From: Metallumcola ferriviriculae
Lineage (GTDB): Bacteria; Bacillota; JADQBR01
NCBI RefSeq assembly: GCF_035573695.1
Contig: NZ_CP121694.1
Location: 1,898,501-1,962,500, forward strand
DNA: 64,000 nt
Direction: 5' to 3'
Under the pieces are notes generated by a model that saw nothing but the letters and a program-made list of their open reading frames with translations, made no database searches and was not told the DNA's origin. Made by a program: the position numbers and the translations under genes. This document shows positions 36,607 through 44,363 of this stretch, in pieces (positions within the stretch are counted from its first letter, which is position 1; the number at the start of each line of letters is the position of its first letter).

Positions 36607-38082
36607 TCAACTTCTCAGCGATTGCCAACAATCCTTAACTAGTTTACTGATTGCTACTATTATAGCGGTGAACTCCAATCTACCCAGCCACATACCCAGT
36701 ATCTCCGCCACTTTTGCCGCTGCCGGCATGTCTGGCCCGGTTATACCCACTGAAAGTCCGACTGTACCCAATGAAGAAGCAAATTCAAATAATGAATCTC
36801 TTAAACTGAAGCCGCTAAACATGAGCACCAACACACCTGCCAAGTAAGTCATGAGGTAAATAAAGATATAAAAGGCAACCTCTAGCAAGTGTTCATGGCT
36901 GATAACCACCTCTTCACCCTGCTTATTGAGGGTGTGGCGTATTATGGCGGTTCTGGGGAATAATTTACTTTTTATTGACCAGTACACAGTTTTAAAAGCA
37001 AGGGAGATCCGATAGAGCTTTAGACCCCCGGCGGTAGCTCCCGTACCCCCGCCGATAATCATTAAAATGATAATTAATAATACTGCTGTTTCGGTCCAAT
37101 GGGTAAAAGGAACTGTTTGAAAACCCGTTGTGGAGAGGGCTGAAATCGCCTGAAACAAAGCAATTCGAAATGTATGCCCCACGCCCTGGTATACTGTATT
37201 TACAAGGGCATACAGGATCAAAGGTACGGTAATCCCCATCAGTACAAAAAATGCGACCACTTCATTATCCATTAGCGTCTTAATGCGTCTTTGTGTTAAT
37301 AATACATAATGGGTGGAAAAGTTGGTGGTACCTAGAATCATTAACACTAAAGTTACCGTCTCTACGGAAATGCTGTTCCAATAGCCTATACTTTCCCCTC
37401 GGGTGGAAAAGCCTCCCGTGGATAAAACAGCCATTGAATGGTTGATGGCATCAAACCATGTCATTCCGGACAGCATATATAAAACAGCACCCACTCCAAA
37501 ATACGTCAAATAAAGTTTTAGCAATATCCGACTGGTATCAATAACATTGGGTACAAATCTATCACTGCGTGCCTCTGCTTCATAAAGACCGTTGGCTTCC
37601 GGGCCGACTACTGCCGAAAGCATCAAGACAGCTAATCCGGCCCCGCCCACAAATTGCATTAGACTGCGCCAAAACAAAAATACCGGGGAAGTTTGGGACA
37701 CATCAACCATGGATAAACCGGTTGTTGTCCAGCCGCTCATGGCTTCAAAGATAGCATCCAGCCATGTTAACTGGCCGGTAACTACAAAAGGTATCGCACC
37801 TAATATAACGGCAACGACCCAGGTGAGAGTTACCACCACTGCCCCGGATTTCATGGAAAAAGCAGTTGCTCCGTTTATAGTATACTTTACTATTGCATAG
37901 CCCCCTATGATAGCTAAGGCTGCCGGTGCAATAAAGGCGATGAAATCTAAGAAGGTACTTGTTTGGAACATCAGCATAGGAATAGGAATTAACTGTACCA
38001 CGCCGATGCCGATAATTAGTTTTCCGAAATAATATGCGATTGTCCGGTATTCCCTTAAAATTTTTTCTCGATAGGTCAACAA
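36607..38082 (-). CDS. trkH: Trk-type K+ uptake membrane subunit
   Basis: 491 residues with the four-fold pore repeat of Trk/Ktr channels. Selectivity-filter regions are SGWTTTGLSM (first), LSTGGFSTRG (second), ISALSTTGFQTV (third) and SSLGTVGLSVG (fourth). TTG at 38082 lies 3 bases after the trkA stop, with GAAGGG upstream. With the two TrkA genes upstream it makes a complete uptake system whose gating is controlled by NAD(H)/nucleotide-binding TrkA subunits. Confidence 0.93.
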   Translation of the reverse strand: MLTYREKILREYRTIAYYFGKLIIGIGVVQLIPIPMLMFQTSTFLDFIAFIAPAALAIIGGYAIVKYTINGATAFSMKSGAVVVTLTWVVAVILGAIPFVVTGQLTWLDAIFEAMSGWTTTGLSMVDVSQTSPVFLFWRSLMQFVGGAGLAVLMLSAVVGPEANGLYEAEARSDRFVPNVIDTSRILLKLYLTYFGVGAVLYMLSGMTWFDAINHSMAVLSTGGFSTRGESIGYWNSISVETVTLVLMILGTTNFSTHYVLLTQRRIKTLMDNEVVAFFVLMGITVPLILYALVNTVYQGVGHTFRIALFQAISALSTTGFQTVPFTHWTETAVLLIIILMIIGGGTGATAGGLKLYRISLAFKTVYWSIKSKLFPRTAIIRHTLNKQGEEVVISHEHLLEVAFYIFIYLMTYLAGVLVLMFSGFSLRDSLFEFASSLGTVGLSVGITGPDMPAAAKVAEILGMWLGRLEFTAIIVAISKLVKDCWQSLRS

Positions 38083-38085
38083 AAA

Positions 38086-38766
38086 TCACACCCTTCTTTT
38101 CGCTGCCCCCATTAGGACGATTTCCAGGGCATCTTGATTATCCAAGGTAGTTACGGCTATTAAGGCATCCCCCTTGCGAAGCACTGTATCTCCCCGGGGA
38201 AATATCACTTGATGTTCCCGCAGAACCGTGACCAGCACGCAATTCTGAGGCAGTTTTGAAGCTATCTGCAGTACACTTTTATCAACTACGGGGGAATCCG
38301 CCCTAATAGTTGCTTCAACTATGGTCATGGAGCCCCTTTCAAATGTCAGTAAGGTCTTAATTTCATCGGTAACCGCCTCTTTTTCAATTAACCCGGCAAT
38401 TGTGCCGGTACTGCTCACGGTGGTTTCAATTCCCAAACGCTGGAAAACTTCTTCGTTCTTAGGATTATTTACCCGTACAATTATCCGGGGAATGGAGAAG
38501 TTCTCGCTGGCCACCTGAACAGCAATCAAATTATCTTCATCTTTACCGGTAACCACTACCAAAACTTTAGCCAAATCAACTTCCGCTTCCTTCAGGGTAT
38601 TTAAGTCCGAGCCATCACCCTTTATTACTAAAACCCCAAGTTCGTCGGCAATTTTTTGAGCCCGGTCCGGATCCTTTTCTATCAAAGTCACCTTATGCTT
38701 GTGGTCCAACAACGTCTTCACCAGGTAATAACCGACCTTACCGCCGCCAATTACGGTGATTCTCAT
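38086..38766 (-). CDS. trkA: TrkA K+ uptake regulatory subunit (RCK-N plus RCK-C)
   Basis: 226 residues: Rossmann RCK-N domain with the dinucleotide motif VIGGGKVGYYLVKTL at 4-18 and the acidic IEKDPDRA strand end, then a TrkA-C domain (~140-220) with VDKSVLQIASKLP and VLRKGDALIAV. It binds the cytoplasmic face of TrkH. Its start overlaps the end of the other trkA gene by four bases. Confidence 0.93.
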   Translation of the reverse strand: MRITVIGGGKVGYYLVKTLLDHKHKVTLIEKDPDRAQKIADELGVLVIKGDGSDLNTLKEAEVDLAKVLVVVTGKDEDNLIAVQVASENFSIPRIIVRVNNPKNEEVFQRLGIETTVSSTGTIAGLIEKEAVTDEIKTLLTFERGSMTIVEATIRADSPVVDKSVLQIASKLPQNCVLVTVLREHQVIFPRGDTVLRKGDALIAVTTLDNQDALEIVLMGAAKRRV

Positions 38767-39158
38767 GATATTACCTCCATTATCTGCCGTATTTGCAGCG
38801 TCACAGGATAAATTATTTCAATATTATGCCGTGCTGATATCATTTGCGCATGTGTGCCGCTGGCACGGGCTGTTACTTGCCTAACAGAAAAAATCTTTTT
38901 GGCCATTTGGGCAGCCATTAAATTGGCATTATCATTTTGGGTCACGGCAATAAACACGTCGGCTTTGTCCATGCCGGCTTTCCTCTGTACCTCCAGGTCA
39001 ATGGTATTGCCCTGCACTGTCCTGCCGTTAAACCCCGGTTCCAGTTTTTCAAAAGACTTGTTATCCTCATCAATAACTACGATATTATGCATGGCCTTGG
39101 CCAGGGTATTGGCCAGTTGTGACCCAACTGCACCGCAGCCCGCAATTATCACATACAC
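38763..39158 (-). CDS. TrkA-N (RCK-N) single-domain protein
   Basis: 131 residues: MYVIIAGCGAVGSQLANTL (dinucleotide-binding glycines), VIDEDNKSFEKL, FIAVTQNDNANL. Only the RCK-N domain is present; no TrkA-C. A split or accessory half that could pair with the full TrkA made next to it. GTG start after GGGGTGATT. Its first 74 bases lie inside the 3' end of the transglutaminase-like gene. Confidence 0.88.
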   Translation of the reverse strand: MYVIIAGCGAVGSQLANTLAKAMHNIVVIDEDNKSFEKLEPGFNGRTVQGNTIDLEVQRKAGMDKADVFIAVTQNDNANLMAAQMAKKIFSVRQVTARASGTHAQMISARHNIEIIYPVTLQIRQIMEVIS

Positions 39159-39756
39159 TGGAAATCACCCCTTTTTCAACTTCAGTTTTATGGTTATGGT
39201 CAATAAAACAATTTGGTACGCCGGCGAAAACCGGACTGGTTTCACCTATTTCGTAATTATCAACTCCCTGCCAGTCTTTGGCAGGTAAAAGGGCATCGTT
39301 TATTCCATCAAAACCAGGAGCAAAGAACTTACGCCCCAGGGCAAAGTGCCTGTCTAAAGAAGGGTCTAATTTTAGCCACCTGTCGGCCAGCCACATACTG
39401 GTGATACCATGCCATTTTTCAGTTGCTTGTTTTGAACTGGTTAATACTTTGTGGTCTTTAAGCAATTGAAAACTAATTCCCGCAGGAATTCCCTCTGCTC
39501 TACATAACGCAGCGAGCAGACATGCTTTACCCAGCGCACTACCCTTGCCAAATACTAGAACCGCTGAAGCCCGTACGGGGATTTCTTCTTCAACCGGGTC
39601 AAAAGGTATCCGGTCCCTGACAAAATAGAAAAACCTTTTTACTACACCGGAAGGGTCAGTTTCAGATTTGGCCAACTTTTGTGCTTTATCAATGATCCTG
39701 GTATCAAGAGAATTGATATATTCGCTTTGCTTCAAGAACTCTTTCAGAGTTTGCAT
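39085..39756 (-). CDS. Transglutaminase-like domain protein
   Basis: 223 residues. The papain-like triad is plausible in KGSALGKACLLAALCRAEG (Cys), EKWHGITSMWLA (His) and WLKLDPSLD (Asp). No signal peptide, so cytoplasmic. ATG at 39756 is chosen because GAAAGG is 9 bases away; the ATG 9 bases earlier touches that site. Its last ~25 codons overlap the next gene by 74 bases, much more than usual, so the 3' end may have slipped out of its original frame. Substrate is unknown; its place in a K+ uptake run is odd. Confidence 0.75.
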   Translation of the reverse strand: MQTLKEFLKQSEYINSLDTRIIDKAQKLAKSETDPSGVVKRFFYFVRDRIPFDPVEEEIPVRASAVLVFGKGSALGKACLLAALCRAEGIPAGISFQLLKDHKVLTSSKQATEKWHGITSMWLADRWLKLDPSLDRHFALGRKFFAPGFDGINDALLPAKDWQGVDNYEIGETSPVFAGVPNCFIDHNHKTEVEKGVISSVCDNCGLRCSWVTTGQYPGQGHA

Positions 39757-39796
39757 AATGGTCATCCTTTCATATAGTATAGTGGTAAAAAGACAA

Positions 39797-39840
39797 AGAC
39801 CAGCCATTTTCCCTAAGGGATAACAGCTGGTCTATCACCG
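39797..39840 (-). terminator. Hairpin between the MpsC-like and transglutaminase-like genes
   Basis: AGACCAGC/GCTGGTCT (39797-39804 with 39826-39833), followed on the minus strand by TTTGTCTTTTT. A likely terminator or attenuator, so the genes downstream may receive only part of the riboswitch-controlled transcript. Confidence 0.65.
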
Positions 39841-39896
39841 GCAAAACCAAACATGGCCCTGCGGTCATTTCCCAGAAACTATTCGGTTATTCTTTG

Positions 39897-40259
39897 TCAA
39901 TTTAATTTCTCTTCTAAATTTTCTCCCAACATAAATACTTCAAGCCTTTCACCGGTTTTAGTGCTGATATCTCCGTGTACGCTAATAACTTTAACTCCTG
40001 TAATATCGTAAATTATTTTTTCCATCTGCGGCCTAGTCATATGCTCAAGGTGAAATCGCAGATCTTTTATCAATCTGCACCCCTCACTGTCATGGGTTAA
40101 CTTGCTTTCAGCGGGCGTCAGCACACCCCTTAAGCGAACGGCAATCATATCTTGAATTATATAACTTTTACCTGATGTGGCTCCCCTTCCGGTTTGTTCT
40201 TTCTGAATCTTTATCATAGCATTAGTTACTTTCTCTTCCATAAGACCTTTTTTGCTCAT
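39897..40259 (-). CDS. DUF2294/MpsC-like protein
   Basis: 120 residues starting MSKKGLMEEKVTNAMIK, with GKSYIIQDMIAVRLRGVLTP and LRFHLEHMTRPQME, typical of DUF2294. The family is named MpsC after a Na+-translocating, membrane-potential-generating system of Staphylococcus; no MpsA/B partner is seen here. ATG 40259 follows AAAGGATGG; an upstream in-frame extension would run into the riboswitch terminator. Its leader has a c-di-AMP riboswitch, which ties it to ion homeostasis. Confidence 0.82.
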   Translation of the reverse strand: MSKKGLMEEKVTNAMIKIQKEQTGRGATSGKSYIIQDMIAVRLRGVLTPAESKLTHDSEGCRLIKDLRFHLEHMTRPQMEKIIYDITGVKVISVHGDISTKTGERLEVFMLGENLEEKLN

Positions 40260-40372
40260 ATTCGACCATCCTTTGAAGAAGTATTTAGAACACCGCATTC
40301 TTCGAGGTCGGCAATCGGCTGATTTTAAAACCCTCCGAAATACATCCCCAAACTTACTGGGAAAAGCAAAAA

Positions 40373-40395
40373 AATCATGGAGAAGAACCATGATT
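40373..40395 (-). terminator. Terminator of the second c-di-AMP riboswitch
   Basis: AATCATGG/CCATGATT stem and 7-base loop, with a U-run on the minus strand; identical to the terminator at 36179-36201. Confidence 0.85.
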
Positions 40396-40401
40396 CATAA
40401 G

Positions 40402-40532
40402 ATATCATCTCCTTTTCCAACGCCTACGAGGTTAGCTGTCGGGTTCGGGTTGGGAAAAGTAACCCTACTTCTGTAAAGCAGAAGATTCACCCCAAAAAAT
40501 TGGGTCCCCCGTTCCTAAAAGGATTCGGCGAT
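40402..40532 (-). promoter_or_regulatory. c-di-AMP (ydaO/yuaA) riboswitch upstream of the MpsC-like/Trk run
   Basis: All conserved ydaO blocks are present on the minus strand (GCCGAATCC, AGGAACGGGGGACCCAA, GGGTGAATC, GGTTACTTTTCCCAACCCG, AGCTAACCTCGTAGGCG, GGAAAAGGAGA). It differs from the 36.2-kb copy mainly in one variable hairpin (CTTCTG...CAGAAG in place of CCTCTA...TAGAGG), where pairing is kept. Confidence 0.95.
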
Positions 40533-40560
40533 TACGCTATTAACTTTGTTCTTGACTACT

Positions 40561-40588
40561 ATTTTACGCTTCTTGTTGACATATTCAA
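40561..40588 (-). promoter_or_regulatory. Promoter of the second c-di-AMP riboswitch transcript
   Basis: Minus strand TTGAAT (40588-40583), 16-base spacer ending AAGCG, TAAAAT (40566-40561). Confidence 0.7.
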
Positions 40589-41000
40589 CTGGGAAAAAGC
40601 CTTGCATTTCATCGAAATCGGCCAAAAATAACTTCTACAATGCATTGACCTTGGAAAAGAGTATTATTTCAAGGAAGGACAAACTATTTACTGGACCGTG
40701 CTATGTTTTACTTAAGTCACTATAATGAACCAAACTCTTTCTGTTGTTCTTAGGGAGAACGACAAACATCTACCATCACGTGCTTTGTCAGTCCGAGGAT
40801 GACCTTGTATTCTTAGACAAAAATGCCCTATTGGGCAGGCGTTGGAAGAAATGAAAAGTGTTATGGATATTCAGCAGTTCCTTTATAGTGGGAAGTTGAA
40901 GAAATTACAAATAAAGCCTTTGCTTAGTAAAATATTTTACAGATTTATTGAACAGTCAAGGTTTATAATTAACTAAAATCATAGAAAGGAGGGTTTTATT
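40589..41000. other. Intergenic stretch without recognisable genes
   Basis: Divergent upstream region. It ends with AAAGGAGGG (40985-40993), the ribosome site of the next gene. I see no complete reading frame and no recognised RNA. Confidence 0.5.
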
Positions 41001-41312
41001 TTGGTTATTACAAATGACGTTAAAGCGGTCATTGAACAAGCACCCTTTGTTCCCATTACCACAGTGTCTGCCGATGGTCAGCCACATCTTATAGTGGTGG
41101 GCAAAGTAAAAGAAGTAAGGGATGACGATATTCTGGTCTTTGGCATCTACAAGATGGAGACTACGCAGCAGAATATAACGGATAACGGCCTGATGCAGGT
41201 TGGTATTGCCGCTACCGATGATGGTCCCAAAGGCTTCCGTCTATCCGGAAAAGCTTGCGTAGAAGGAAAAGAAGTTTTGTTTAAAACGGAAAAAGTTGAA
41301 AGCTTGCTGTAA
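41001..41312 (+). CDS. Pyridoxamine 5'-phosphate oxidase-like flavin-binding protein
   Basis: 103 residues of the split-barrel PPOX class: VPITTVSADGQPHLIVVGKV at the start and VGIAATDDGPKGFRLSGKA in the second half. The usual C-terminal helix is short or absent (ends KTEKVESLL), so it may be slightly truncated. TTG at 41001 is 8 bases after AAAGGAGGG. Such small proteins bind FMN or F420 and reduce diverse compounds; the substrate is unknown. Own terminator at 41355. Confidence 0.82.
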   Translation: MVITNDVKAVIEQAPFVPITTVSADGQPHLIVVGKVKEVRDDDILVFGIYKMETTQQNITDNGLMQVGIAATDDGPKGFRLSGKACVEGKEVLFKTEKVESLL

Positions 41313-41354
41313 TGAAGTGTATGAAGGTCAAATAAACCCATATTGCCATTTTTT

Positions 41355-41376
41355 CGGCCCTCTACGGGCCGTTTTT
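41355..41376 (+). terminator. Terminator after the PPOX gene
   Basis: CGGCCC/GGGCCG stem, 5-base loop, followed by TTTTT. Confidence 0.85.
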
Positions 41377-41421
41377 GGCATGTGAGAATTTGCATCTGTA
41401 AAACCTGGGAGGGAGATTTTT

Positions 41422-41562
41422 ATTATACTGGGAATTAGTGCCAGTGGGAGAAAAAACGGTAGAACTAGTCACGCAGTCAAAGCTTTAGAAGCCAGCAATT
41501 AGGAGGTGAAGTTTTTTATACTGCAGTGGTTGCCGCAAGGGGTCTTTGGTGTTATGATTTAG
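41422..41562 (+). pseudogene. NADPH-dependent FMN reductase, N-terminal fragment
   Basis: Reads ILGISASGRKNGRTSHAVKA, the flavodoxin-like phosphate-binding start of iron-sulfur/FMN reductases, then LEASN, a TAG stop at 41500, then EVKFF and unrelated codons to a second stop. It keeps a GGGAGGGAG ribosome site but no ATG. No catalytic body remains. Confidence 0.65.
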
Positions 41563-41592
41563 AAAATACCTTTTAGCCAAGGAGAATTTACA

Positions 41593-42288
41593 ATGTCTAA
41601 ATGTATCCTCTGTCTGCGCAGTCTGCCTATTTTTGACGGGCTGGCCATGGAAGATTTTAAAAATGTCTGCCTAAATGCATCAAAAATAACACTTAAAAAA
41701 GGTGATTTCCTATTTTGCCGAGAACAAGCTGCGGATACAATCTATCTAATTAAAGAAGGCATAATCAAACTCGCTCAGTGCACAGAAGAAGGAAAAGAAA
41801 TAATACTGGACATCGTGGGTAGAGGCAATGTTTTGGGGGAAATGGCTCTGTTTAAAAAACAGAAACATCTGAGTGATGCGGTAGCCTTAGAAGAAGTACA
41901 TGTCTGTGCGTTTTCCTTATCACAATTCGAAACATTAATCAAAAATAAACCCAATATTGCACTAAGTGTTATTGCCAATCTGGGGCAAAAGCTTTATTCA
42001 GCGATGCAGCAGTTGAGTGACACCGCCAATTACTCGGTAGAGGATAAACTGTTAGCATTGTTTTTCCGACTCGCTAAGGAATACGGCAAAGAAACATCCT
42101 CGGGGCAGTTAATTGAGCTGAACCTTACTCAGCAGGACATGGCCAACATGATTGGGGCTTCTCGAGTGATGGTAGCCCAGGTGATTAAAAAGTTCAAAGA
42201 AGCTGGTTTCCTGACTAAACAAGGTCGATATTATGTACTAAAAGACCAATGTTTAAATACTAAATTTATAAACACCGAAGCCCTGTAG
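41593..42288 (+). CDS. Crp/Fnr-family transcription regulator
   Basis: 231 residues: cyclic-nucleotide-binding-like domain (~10-130; GDFLFCREQAADTIYLIKEG, GNVLGEMALF), dimer helix, and C-terminal winged helix with LTQQDMANMIGASRVMVAQV as recognition region (~180). Two cysteines lie at the N terminus (CILC at residues 4-7), and no further Fnr-type cluster ligands are evident beyond Cys27, so oxygen sensing by a cluster is uncertain. AAGGAG precedes the ATG. Targets are not visible, though flavin enzymes surround it. Confidence 0.9.
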   Translation: MSKCILCLRSLPIFDGLAMEDFKNVCLNASKITLKKGDFLFCREQAADTIYLIKEGIIKLAQCTEEGKEIILDIVGRGNVLGEMALFKKQKHLSDAVALEEVHVCAFSLSQFETLIKNKPNIALSVIANLGQKLYSAMQQLSDTANYSVEDKLLALFFRLAKEYGKETSSGQLIELNLTQQDMANMIGASRVMVAQVIKKFKEAGFLTKQGRYYVLKDQCLNTKFINTEAL

Positions 42289-42322
42289 GTCAATAACCCG
42301 CAGGGCGTTAGTGTAGGATTGG

Positions 42323-42546
42323 TTAAGCACCCTTTCCAGAAAGAAACGCTGCTATATTTTCACCTAACTTCCTGGCATGCTCTGTTACTTCATTCTGTTC
42401 GCAGATGGATGAATATTTATCTTTACTGGGGTGAGCTCCTTCGCCAAAAATATGCGGTAATGTACTCATGTCGCAATCATCACTTTCATGCATGAGAGAC
42501 AGGTGGTATTTCCCGTGCCGCTAATGCCAACAACAATTTTTCCCAT
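42323..42546 (-). pseudogene. NADPH-dependent FMN reductase, collapsed copy
   Basis: From ATG 42546 (after a GGAGGT site) the frame reads MGKIVVGISGTGNTTCLSCM and stops at a TGA. In another frame the C-terminal end follows: MSTLPHIFGEGAHPSKDKY, SSICEQNEVTEHARKLGENI. Both ends of the flavoprotein are recognisable while the middle is deleted. There is no SECIS-like hairpin after the TGA, and the frame changes there. Confidence 0.65.
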
Positions 42547-42548
42547 AG

Positions 42549-43127
42549 TTACCTCCTATTTTTTCTGTCGGAAAGCATTTGCAGTAAATTCTGTTTGAAA
42601 AACTGTAGCGACAAAGCAACACGTTCTATCGGCACCTGGCAATAATCGTAAAATCCCAGAATTTCTAGGTCATCTATTGGCCGTACGTCAGTATCCAACA
42701 GCACCATCCGGTCATAAAACCCTAAATTCTGCCTGGCATCAATGCTATCCCAGCCTAATCCATGTTTAAATATTTCATCGGCGTGTTCAAGCCAACCAGG
42801 AGTAAGGTAGAAATCATTACTGCCTTGGCTGATTTCCTGAAGAAATTCTTTGCCGGCAAGCACCTGAGCACAATCCACCCCTTGGGGCAATAAGCAGTTA
42901 GCCTCCCGGCAAATTTCCTTCAATTCCGGGTGGCAGTTACAACCATAAAGCAGTGCCGGTTGTGGCTCTATTTCCAGGCGACTTGTTACTTCCTTTTCTA
43001 ATGCTGCCAAACTAACATGTAGTGCCGGAGTGAGAAATTCGGTTTCTATGCCGGCAAATATATCAGGGGCCTCGGATTGTACCTTTTCCAATTCTCTTTT
43101 AAAGATGCCGCATGCAATTAGTTTCAT
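42549..43127 (-). CDS. DUF1638-domain protein
   Basis: 192 residues: MKLIACGIFKRELEKV at the start, LLYGCNCHPELKEICRE and DFYLTPGWLEHADEIFKHG in the middle, matching DUF1638. Several conserved cysteines could bind a metal or corrinoid. The family is often found near methyltransferase and corrinoid genes of anaerobes; none is in this window. Probably in one transcript with the MTH865-like gene 12 bases upstream. Confidence 0.8.
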   Translation of the reverse strand: MKLIACGIFKRELEKVQSEAPDIFAGIETEFLTPALHVSLAALEKEVTSRLEIEPQPALLYGCNCHPELKEICREANCLLPQGVDCAQVLAGKEFLQEISQGSNDFYLTPGWLEHADEIFKHGLGWDSIDARQNLGFYDRMVLLDTDVRPIDDLEILGFYDYCQVPIERVALSLQFFKQNLLQMLSDRKNRR

Positions 43128-43139
43128 ATTTATACTCCT

Positions 43140-43379
43140 TTACAGGCCGGCGCGGCCAACAATGGTTACCGCTACGTGTTCCGCACTGGTGAAGGGGAAA
43201 TCCTGCGTAGTTAACAGTTTGCCTGCTTCACCGGCAGTTACTTTGATATCGCCGGCTTCGCAAGTGGTATCAGTTCCCTGGGGAAAGGCCTGCAGCAATT
43301 CCTCGGGACTGTTAATAGGGAATTTTGCAGCGGCTAGAGCGCCGACAATTTGTTTCTTAATAATTTCCGCAGTATTCAT
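43140..43379 (-). CDS. MTH865-like small protein
   Basis: 79 residues matching the MTH865 family: IIKKQIVGALAAAKFPINSP, then ELLQAFPQG and VTAGEAGKLL, ending FPFTSAEHVAVTIVGRAGL. The fold is a helical EF-hand-like bundle of unknown function, known mainly from methanogens and anaerobic bacteria. A GGAGGTGA site precedes it. It lies directly upstream of the DUF1638 gene. Confidence 0.8.
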   Translation of the reverse strand: MNTAEIIKKQIVGALAAAKFPINSPEELLQAFPQGTDTTCEAGDIKVTAGEAGKLLTTQDFPFTSAEHVAVTIVGRAGL

Positions 43380-43464
43380 TGTATCACCTCCTGAAATAAT
43401 GGTAACACTTTTTGGAATCTAAAGCTGTAAACCACTTTACAAAAAATTCGGGAGAATTACTTTC

Positions 43465-43558
43465 TTGACTAGGCACTCTCTAGTGAAATAAAATCAATGT
43501 ATATGGGGGTGAGCAATGAAAAAGAAAAAGATGAGATCGGTAAATTTTCAAAGGAATT
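43465..43558 (+). pseudogene. Promoter and first codons of a truncated gene
   Basis: TTGACT (about 43465-43470), an 18-base spacer and TAAAAT form a plausible promoter, and GGGGGTGAGCA at about 43505-43515 a ribosome site. The ATG at 43516 gives MKKKKMRSVNFQRN and stops, 27 bases before the end of the mini-IS. The rest of the gene is gone. Confidence 0.5.
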
Positions 43559-43584
43559 GAGAAAATTCATTTTTGAGCTAAAAT

Positions 43585-44363
43585 TCACTAGCGTTGCATA
43601 AACAATAACCAGATTTGTCAACCATTAACAACGGCAGAAAAACTGCAGAAAATCACCGAAAAAGCCTGATTTAACAAGAAAAACCCCTTATAATAGAGAT
43701 ACAGGGTAGTCCTTGCCCAAATCTCTAAATAAGAGAGACAAAAATGCAAGGCAAGGATACCAAAAAATCCACATTTTATCAACTGTTCAAACCCATCTTA
43801 AATGGGCAGTTTTTCAAGCAAATAAAAGATTTAGGGGTTGATAAATACGTAAAAAAGCTTTTTACGCCACAATTCATCATTTTTATGATTTATGCTCAAC
43901 TTGAACAACTAAAGGGTTTACGAGCTATCAGTAACAGTCTTAATAATCAAGATTTCAGCCAGGAAATTAACCTTAAATCCATCAGCTTTTCGCAAATATC
44001 ACGGCGGCTAAACAATTTGCCCACAGAGGTTTTCCAAACGCTTTTTAAAGACCTAACCTTTAAGGTTTTGAAAGAGGCCGGCGACGACAACCGGACCATG
44101 AAGCAATCTACCAAGAAATACTAAGGCAGGTGATAACAGACAAAGCAGATCACTTGAGTGATCTGGACTATGACCCGGTAATTCCGTAAAAGTATATTCT
44201 CTGTCAAAATGTGGATGAGGAATACCCTTAGGTGGTTGCTCCTCTTTCACCAAACCAAAGAAACCCATTGTAAATATTATACATATATGCAAAATACAGT
44301 AATGCTGCGGCTTTTGAAATTTCCGCTTGCTATTTGTCAAAAGTTTTTATGCAACGCTAGTGA
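43585..44363 (+). mobile_element. Internally deleted IS4-family element with perfect ends
   Basis: TCACTAGCGTTGCATAAA at 43585-43602 is repeated exactly in inverse orientation at 44346-44363. The ~780 bp between hold only an N-terminal transposase fragment. The right end lies inside the group II intron fragment, so the IS entered or joined that sequence. Its ends are intact, so it could move if a full transposase exists elsewhere. Confidence 0.75.
43744..44124 (+). pseudogene. IS4-family transposase, N-terminal fragment
   Basis: 126 residues resembling the DUF4372 N-terminal domain of IS4-family enzymes: STFYQLFKPI, FTPQFIIFMIYAQLEQLKGL, ISNSLNNQDFSQEINLKSIS and FSQISRRLNNLP. The frame then ends TMKQSTKKY. 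The DDE catalytic domain is missing. Confidence 0.75.

Noticed and set aside
42460-42480. TGA after CMKVMIAT in the minus-strand FMN-reductase fragment as selenocysteine
   Set aside because: The coding similarity resumes in another frame, and there is no SECIS-like hairpin.
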